A stretch of 64,000 nucleotides of DNA, taken from NCBI GenBank assembly GCA_035772785.1, contig JAOCPU010000064.1, forward strand, positions 1 through 64,000. Reading direction: 5' to 3'. Positions 57,741 to 64,000 of the stretch are shown piece after piece. The DNA is from Phlebiopsis flavidoalba (Eukaryota; Basidiomycota; Agaricomycetes; Polyporales; Phanerochaetaceae). The notes under the pieces were generated by a model, which saw only the letters and a program-made list of their open reading frames with translations, did not search any database and was not told where the DNA came from. Positions within the stretch are counted from its first letter, which is position 1; each line of letters begins with the position of its first letter. The position numbers and the translations under genes are program-made.

Positions 57741-60700
57741 ATGCGGCATAGTTTCACGATGACTCGGGGACCGACATTTATCTCCCCTCGAGTCCGTTGA
57801 CGTGCATGCCAGCGTCGTCGACGGTATGAGTTTCCGTACCACATGCCTATCACCCTGTGACTGTCACTCTGATCTCCAGTCTCGGCACTCGTAACTGTGA
57901 CTCAGAAAATATGGCAGTACTCGCCCTCTGTCCTCTTATCCCGAGCAAAATATGTGTTTCCTGTACCCTCTCGTGCCGCTGTTTGCGGTTTCGAGATGGC
58001 AGCAGCAAGACGGAACCGTTGTCACTGGTATTGTGAAAGAAAGGACGAAGCAAGGCGAGAACATGATGCTGCCATCCGACGTGGAAAGATGACTGGCCTT
58101 GCTGAACAAGTCACAGGCGATAGTAAGAAGATCAGCACACTATCTGTCGCTCGGCCGTGTCTGAATCTGTTTTCAGTTTCGCTATATATCGTTAGGTGCA
58201 CTTCCTGCTCAGCAGATCATCACCACGAAAGTTACTACTGTGCGTATTCTTAGGCGTTGGAAATACTGTTGCCCATACTTAATCTGACGTTGTTATTTCG
58301 CCAGTTCGTCCTTGACCTCATGAACGACTATGCTTCGGATCAGATTCGATTACAACTCCCGATGTGCATTGGCGCGCGATACGGCTCTCCTATCCATCGG
58401 AGATGGCAGATGCTCGTGATGAAATTCCCCCGAATCGTATCAATATCTCTGTCGACGTTCGGACGCAGCGGTGCTATCAAGGACATCACCAAGCCCCACT
58501 CATCCGACAAATCGCTCACTTCAACCTCCGGCTCTACACTAGCCACTCGGGATGCGCATACTCACTATCTCCTGAATTCATGGACTCAGGATTCGTGCTA
58601 TTCGTATCTGCGGAGGGGTGGACGCGCGCGATGCTTTGCTCAGCGCGCCGCTAACGGGACTGTCGCGATGCAACTCAGTGTCGTTCCAAAATTCAATTTG
58701 CCGTCCCTGCCTCAACAAGAGTATATCTTTCTGTTGATCGTAGTGGAAGTATGGAAGGATCCCGGATGAAACTTGCCAAGCGTCGGGCCTTGGTCATGCT
58801 ATTAACGCGCGCTTTCCTTCACTCGCAAGGGACTTGGGTTCAACATCTTCAGTTTGGAAGTGGCTGCAAGGGCCTGTAGGAAGCAGAGCGTCCAATCTAT
58901 GACGCAAAAACAGAGCATGTTACAGGCGGTATGGTGGTGTCGACCTCTAGTGGCAAAAGAGTCGCTCATAATGTAATTTTTCAGACGAAATACATTGATT
59001 CGATGTCTGCAAACGCTGGCGGGGACGGAAATCCACGTGACGCACTGAAGACCGTTTTCTACGCTCGCGTAAGACAGACTATACCATCCGCACCATGTTC
59101 GTGCTTACCGATGGGGAGGTGATAACCTTTGTCCGAATCTGAGGCACCGCATGGTTAATCCGGCCCGATAGAGGACTATAATGTCCGATTTCGCACAATT
59201 GAGGCCCGTGCAAAAAGCCGTAGGTCAAATGCGACCACGGAATCTGCGAGGGGGGGCCCGTTGTTTGCTGGTGCGTGTAGTGTATTCACGCTGTGTGATC
59301 GAGCGAAACGACCTCATCCGCGATGTGCCGAAGCCGCGTCACAGGGAAGCCTAGGGTGGGGAAACGGACTCTGCACTCATGGCTACAACGAGACGGAGGC
59401 CATTGTCGGGCAAGTGTTCACGCCTGGTACGAGCCAGTCGCACCTACATACTGAAGAACGTTTCCGTGGACTGGGGTGCCCGGAGTGACTTGATGAGGCC
59501 TACCTAGGCTCGGCAACGCCGAGCTCACGGGCGTCCGTGTCAAGCACCTGCCGACATCCACGCGATCTACCCTGGAAACCGCTTCGTTGTCTTCGCCCTG
59601 GTTGAGGACCGCTGCATTCATCCCGCCCAGAGAGGTAGTCATCCGCGCCCAGCGGGATGTCTAGGAGAGGTTGCTGCTGTTCAGTGTCTTTCCGCGTCGA
59701 GGGTCGCGGACCAGCCCCCTCACGGTCACTTCCAACCGCTCATCCACACTGTCGGCTGTCACTGGCGTGCCATCATGGACTTCGAAGACCGAAAGCACGG
59801 TGGAAGCCGGCCGTATGCATGACGAGCGTCGATTGTCAGCCTCGGCATCCGATATCAACTGGCATCCCAAATTCACCTTCCTTTATTGCCGTCGATAATC
59901 GCGCGTCGCCAGGAGGAAAACTCCCTCAGAGGCTTCGTCCATTCCGGATCCCAAACCATCGTCTTATACGCTTCATACCGTCACAAATGAAAGCCTCCTC
60001 GCCGTGCTTCCCCACACCCCATTTTCCTGGTCAAGAAGAAATATAAAAAGGTGCTCACGTAGCGCCGTTGCAACCAGCCAGATGCCGGACCCCCCTCGAC
60101 GTCGAGAGCGAGGAATTCGATGCTGAATCGTCGTCGGACAGTGAGCTCGTCCGACGATGACGACTCTCCGTCTGAAAGCCGAGTCCGGGTCGGTGCACTG
60201 GTGAGCTCGAGTCTGAGGGAAGAGTCAGACGATTTTTGCACCAATGCCCTCGCACGCGCGCTTCCTACGCACCATGCCCGACAGCGACGATGACGCGTTG
60301 TCCTAACAGCGAGGACGACATGTCAGACAGCAAAGACGGAACTCATCAGACGACGGACACGCCCGACGCCACGCCCGACAACACACACGAAGATACGCCC
60401 GAGACCGCGCCCGAGGACCACACACAGAGCTCCTTGGCACAACCTGCGCAATCGGGCCCCAAGCTATCCAAGCAGAACAGAGTCATTGAGCTCGTACGTC
60501 TCCAGTCGCTTTCGACGGATCTTTCCCGTCAGATGGCCGACTCCTCGCGGTCCTCGGCGACTGGGCGACGCTGGAAGAGGCGCACACTCGGGATTCCCGA
60601 CAGAATATGGGCCACTGTCCTGGCAATGGTGTTCTTGAAGACACATATGCAGGACCACCGGAAGTACTCGAGGGACTCTTGGAGAAGGCGATGGAACTCA

Positions 60701-60801
60701 TCTCGCAGACCTCTGACGTTGACGTGGTCTCGTTGCTTGCTCGCGCAGAGGCTGGTCTGAACAATCACGTGCCCCTTAAATTCGACGATTCTCAGCCGTA
60801 G
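57741..60801 (+). CDS. VIT plus von Willebrand A domain protein, full length
   Basis: These intracellular fungal proteins combine an N-terminal VIT domain (as in inter-alpha-trypsin inhibitor heavy chains and vault PARP) with a metal-dependent adhesion vWA domain. The exact role is unknown. VIT: DIYLPLESVDVHASVVD, intron, then KYVFPVPSRAAVCGFEM, KDEARREHDAAIRRGKM, GLAEQVTGD, IRLQLPMCIGARYGSP and SGSTLATR. vWA: PSLPQQEYIFL followed by VDRSGSMEGSRMKLAKR; the MIDAS residues DRSGS are at 58736-58750, reached only by a one-base shift. DALKTVF and MFVLTDGEV (near 59095) complete it. C-terminal part: GPLFAGACSVFTLC, IYPGNRFVVFALVED, an acidic Thr/Pro-rich insert, IELVRLQSLSTD, IWATVLAMVFLKTHM and the helical end, stop 60799-60801. 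Many small breaks. A second, detached C-terminus lies at 6193-6455. Confidence 0.82.
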
Positions 60802-61052
60802 TGCATGTAAAATAGTAGTCGAGTGGTATAGTCGGACGCTGCTAGCTCTAAACCTAGTTTGAGTGATGATCGATGATTCTGAATGTATTTTCATGAGCGA
60901 CAGAAGTCGGGTTAAACTGGTCTTTCATGTCGGGGAGCGTTTTGGGGCTTGTTACCCGGGTCGGGGAACCATTTTGCGGCTTTGGCGAACTTGAACGACT
61001 CTGCACAAAGGAGATTGATGGGTAATCATGGAAAACGGGGCGTTCAATTTAA
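60802..61052. other. intergenic, converging 3' ends
   Basis: Between the VIT/vWA gene and the minus-strand gene; no coding signal seen. Confidence 0.4.
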
Positions 61053-61588
61053 ATCATTTGGCTTTATACGACGCTTGAGAGAGACCGAAAGACCCAATGG
61101 TTTCTGTCAGCTCATCATCGTCTAATATCTAGAGAAAATCAGCGTGAGTTGTCCACGGGAGTGTGGTAACGAAACGGTTCCTTGACTCACATCAAAAGTT
61201 TGGCCAGACAAACTTCGCTCCGTCATCACAGATGATCACCTGGTTCAAAGTGTGCAGATTGACCCGAAAATTGTAATCATCATGAAAATATGTCTGCATA
61301 TCTTGACCAGTCCACTGCCCGCCAGGGACTGTGGGCGAATGTTGATCTGAGAGGCGGTTGATTTAGTAGTATAGCTAAATCAGCACACGAGACGACGTTA
61401 CCCAGGGCTCTTTTCTGAGAAACTATTGATGGCATCGGCACCATAATCGCGTACCAGGCCGTTGAGTGTGGATGGAGATCATCAGGAAATGAAAGGTGAT
61501 CCACCACATAAGGGCTGCGCATTTGCAAGCAAGGTTTGGAGCTTCGTAAACAAGGGCTGCATAGCGTCTGGGCTTTCGAGAGTCTCAT
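61053..61588 (-). CDS. small minus-strand gene of unknown function
   Basis: The start MRLSKAQTLCSPCLRSSKPC at 61588 is tentative. VDHLSFPDDLHPHSTAW and MVPMPSIVSQKRAL run to an intron (donor GTAACG, acceptor CTCAG near 61347). The next exon reads QHSPTVPGGQWTGQDMQTYF, HDDYNFRVNLHTLNQVIICD and DGAKFVWPNF, with an extra T in a run of four near 61193. After an intron with donor GTGAGT it ends DILDDDELTETIGSFGLSQA, SYKAK and a stop near 61055. The two downstream exons look like real protein; in the first exon a second frame (AMQPLFTKLQTLLANAQPL) looks equally plausible. No family recognised. Confidence 0.5.
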
Positions 61589-61629
61589 AATGTTAGAAAT
61601 TCAGAGCGTGCGTCAAGCTCGCCTGATGC

Positions 61630-61661
61630 GACGCCCCGACGCCCCGACGCCCCGACGCCAC
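61630..61661 (+). repeat. short tandem repeat (GACGCCCC)x4
   Basis: Three perfect 8-base units GACGCCCC and a fourth with one change run head to tail, followed by GC-rich ACGCCACGCGAGCGCGCG and a GATCCC(G) triplet repeat near 61697-61711. It lies about 40 bases upstream of the minus-strand gene's tentative start. Confidence 0.9.
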
Positions 61662-61789
61662 ACGCCACGCGAGCGCGCGATCGCCCGCATTCCCCCGATC
61701 CCGATCCCGCCCTCGTGCTGTGTAGTTTTATGTTTATTTCCATAAACTCTGATCTGTTTGTATTTACGTGTCTCGAAATCCACACGAGC

Positions 61790-64000
61790 TCGCCACTGCG
61801 CTTGTTCTCTCTCGTCGACGGCCCCCTCCGTTCACTGGAGTGCTGATTATGTGGGACAAATCGAAAAAATCGTCCTACTCAAGAGTCTTTTCGTTTGCTT
61901 GACAGAGAGTTCTATCGAGGCTCGGTGAGTGACTGTATGCGGCCTCTCGGTGAGCAGGGGGGACCTCACCGCAATCATCTGCAACCGACAAGCCCGCTCC
62001 AGATGAACGTCGGCCTCATGGTCTCTAGCTCGATCACTCACAGCAGGTACCCGGCCGTGCGGCACTCTGTGGATGTGGTAGCAGCGGCAGCAAAGCAACC
62101 ATGGTTCGTGTGGTTGGGCATGACGCGGAACGGTCGAAATCCAGGGGCGCTGCCGGCCAAGGGGGATGTTGGAGTTATGTTAAGCGCGAGGATCGCGCAA
62201 GGGACGTTTGCAGCCCTGGAGAGTGTGCAGGGCCGAGTTCAGCTATGTGAACCGTTGGTGAATATGCAGAAGGATCTGTGGAACAAAGTTCGAAGACAGT
62301 CAGTGCCAGGGCCCCGGGGTCCGGTGGAGGCCGACGTCCATGAGAGACTGCCGCGAATGCCTTCGCATTGGCTCATCGACGTGATTCATGGTCTGGCCAA
62401 GGTCGCATGCAGCTAATTGTCGGAGGACGAGCGCACCAGGAATCCATTGTCGCAGTCGGCGAGGTCCACGATCGATGCCGCCTGGACGTGGGATACGAAC
62501 GGCGGTGAGCGGGTCCGTTCGAGAAAACGATTGGTGGGTCGGTCGCTGGACATGTCGCCGAGAAGACGTCGGGGAGGGCAAAGAATCTGTCGACAGCGCA
62601 CACTGGTGATCCCTATAGTTTGACGCGAGTGGGCGTGGTTCCCGCCAAATGGGATGGGGCGAAAGGTGACGAGGGGCAATCCGTGACTTGACAGCCCATG
62701 CGTTTTGAGAAGTCCTCGGGTCAGTGTGGCACGGTGGGATGCCATGAACAGGCGAAGGAAGTATGCACCTCGAGGTCCGAACCCCAATCTCGAGACTCCC
62801 TTGGCCTTCTCTGCCTGCCCCACTAGGTCTTCCAAGCCACGCTCGAGTGAAACCGACACTTTCCATCGAGGGATCTGCAGGAAGGTCACCTCATGAGGAG
62901 ACTTTTTGATTGGCTCCATATGGGTATATAGTCGACAGCGTTCCTTGCGCTGTGGACTGAGGGCAGCTGAGCCACCTGCTGGTCGCACGAGGCTGGCTTT
63001 TTTGATCACACCCGAGCATTGAGACCTGGGGCCTGAGGCCTGAGGTGTCTCGCACATGTCCCTTGCTGGATCGCACAGAACTAGCTGGTACCTAGCAGAC
63101 CTGAGCTGCGTCGGATTAGAGCGTCGGAAGTTCTAGCAGAGCTGACGCGGTCAGGAGAGACAGAATCTCTCCCAGTGGAGGATTTAGTTGATGGTTTCGA
63201 CTGGTGAAGTGATGTCCGTGTCCACCTTGGCTGGCCAGCGTGTCGTGACGGAGACCAGTTTATCCAGTCGCGCGGATCGGCGGGAAAAACAAAAAACGAG
63301 AACAGTGTGGGTGCGGGGCAGTCAAGCGTACCGAGATCAGAGCGGGAAGCGTGGAGGTATTTTTGAGCTGGAGCTGTAAAATAGCACGAGAGCGACAAGT
63401 AGAGGGTGGGGCTGATAAGAATATGAAGGAGCAGAGCAGCATGGTGGTCAAGGAGTAGAGCAGCCGTTCCCAAAGTGGCATGCAGTAAGCTTCTGAAGCG
63501 AAACAACGAACAAATACTAGTGGCGCGTCGTCGGCGACCCGGAGTCGGGCCGCCTGTCGCTCTCTTCTCGTCGCAGCCGCTATTCAAGTTGCTCACTTGC
63601 TCAACGACCGACATGGTCACTTTGACTTTACATCGATCGAGCACATTTCAAATAAAGCTCACTCACGGCTGAAACTAGCTCATTGGAGGGCAACATCTTG
63701 AATTTCCAGAGCGAGCAAGACTCAGGTTGTCCAAGGAGAGTCCGCTGGCTACTGCCACGCACTACGTGTGCTCTCTATCACAAAATGGCGACGCACGTTG
63801 CGTGAGGTGTAGCGTGGGTTCATGGTTGCGTCCAGTGTATCTACAGACGGTATTCGCAAAGCGACCAACTCTACGATTCATGCCAATGGTGCGCGGTCCG
63901 CTCGTCCCATCCTGCGACGCCGGCGACCTCTAACGACTGATTAATCCTAATGGACTTTTTGCGCTATACGCCGTCATTGATTCCCCTGCGAGGAGATTTG
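61790..64000. other. 2.2-kb right end without a recognisable gene
   Basis: Long open frames overlap here: 61895-62416 plus (173 codons), 62866-62300 minus (188) and 63057-62413 minus (214), then 63644-63081 minus (187). Composition is Arg/Ser/Pro-rich and three frames are open at once, which points to low stop-codon density, not genes. No domain, splice pattern or family is visible. Confidence 0.35.

Noticed and set aside
62413..63057. 214-codon open frame on the minus strand
   Set aside because: It overlaps other long frames on both strands in stop-poor, Arg/Ser/Pro-rich sequence, and shows no domain or family pattern.
1..64000. Repeat-induced point mutation as the cause of the broken genes
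   Set aside because: Breaks are mainly +/-1 length changes; I see no general flood of C-to-T stops, only one clear CAG-to-TAG in the Snf2 relic.

Overview
The window reads as nuclear DNA of a filamentous basidiomycete, most likely an agaricomycete. Genes are cut by many short introns of about 45-70 nt with GT(A/G)NGT donors and (C/T)AG acceptors. The gene content is fungal: a GPI-anchor inositol acyltransferase, a VIT/von Willebrand A protein, an ABCG half transporter, a RecQ-like helicase of the type expanded in mushrooms, wax-synthase-like MBOAT and chitin deacetylase. Genus and species cannot be told from the sequence. There is no prokaryotic signature.

Layout. 1-3.3 kb holds two collapsed relics, a Snf2/Sth1-type remodeller ATPase running straight into a chitin deacetylase. 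3.3-6.5 kb is a repeat zone with a clean non-autonomous hAT-type transposon (4247-4913, 8-bp target duplication), a second candidate element, and an orphan C-terminus of a VIT/vWA gene. 7.3-11.8 kb carries a serine carboxypeptidase (S10) and a Tag1-like LEA/DUF3712 membrane protein. 12.2-12.7 kb holds an intact six-exon gene for a 77-residue Cys-rich protein, and 14.2-15.5 kb a mitochondrial calcium uniporter. 17.4-26.0 kb is a tandem array of three 2-oxoglutarate/Fe(II) oxygenase genes, followed by an APC amino-acid/choline-type permease. GWT1 lies at 29.1-31.3 kb and an agaricomycete family gene of unknown function at 32.7-33.6 kb. A RecQ-like helicase with a palindrome-rich upstream region is at 35.7-38.4 kb. 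An ABCG transporter behind a 240-bp polypyrimidine tract is at 42.6-45.5 kb. A wax-synthase-like MBOAT and NADP-isocitrate dehydrogenase converge at 49.9-53.2 kb. A full-length VIT/vWA gene lies at 57.7-60.8 kb, and a small unrecognised minus-strand gene at 61.1-61.6 kb.

Frame breaks. Almost every recognised gene carries +/-1-nt breaks, and most of those I could place lie in homopolymer runs or next to a duplicated base. This includes genes unlikely to be dead: MCU has one break in about 1.2 kb, and NADP-ICDH has several. The simplest reading is an unpolished long-read assembly, so I call these genes CDS and list the breaks. Only the Snf2 and chitin deacetylase relics (large deletions, fusion, in-frame stop) and the orphan VIT/vWA end are called pseudogenes.

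No operon-like or obviously co-functional cluster is visible beyond the oxygenase array, which sits next to a permease. Exon limits are inferred by eye from splice signals and remembered family patterns.
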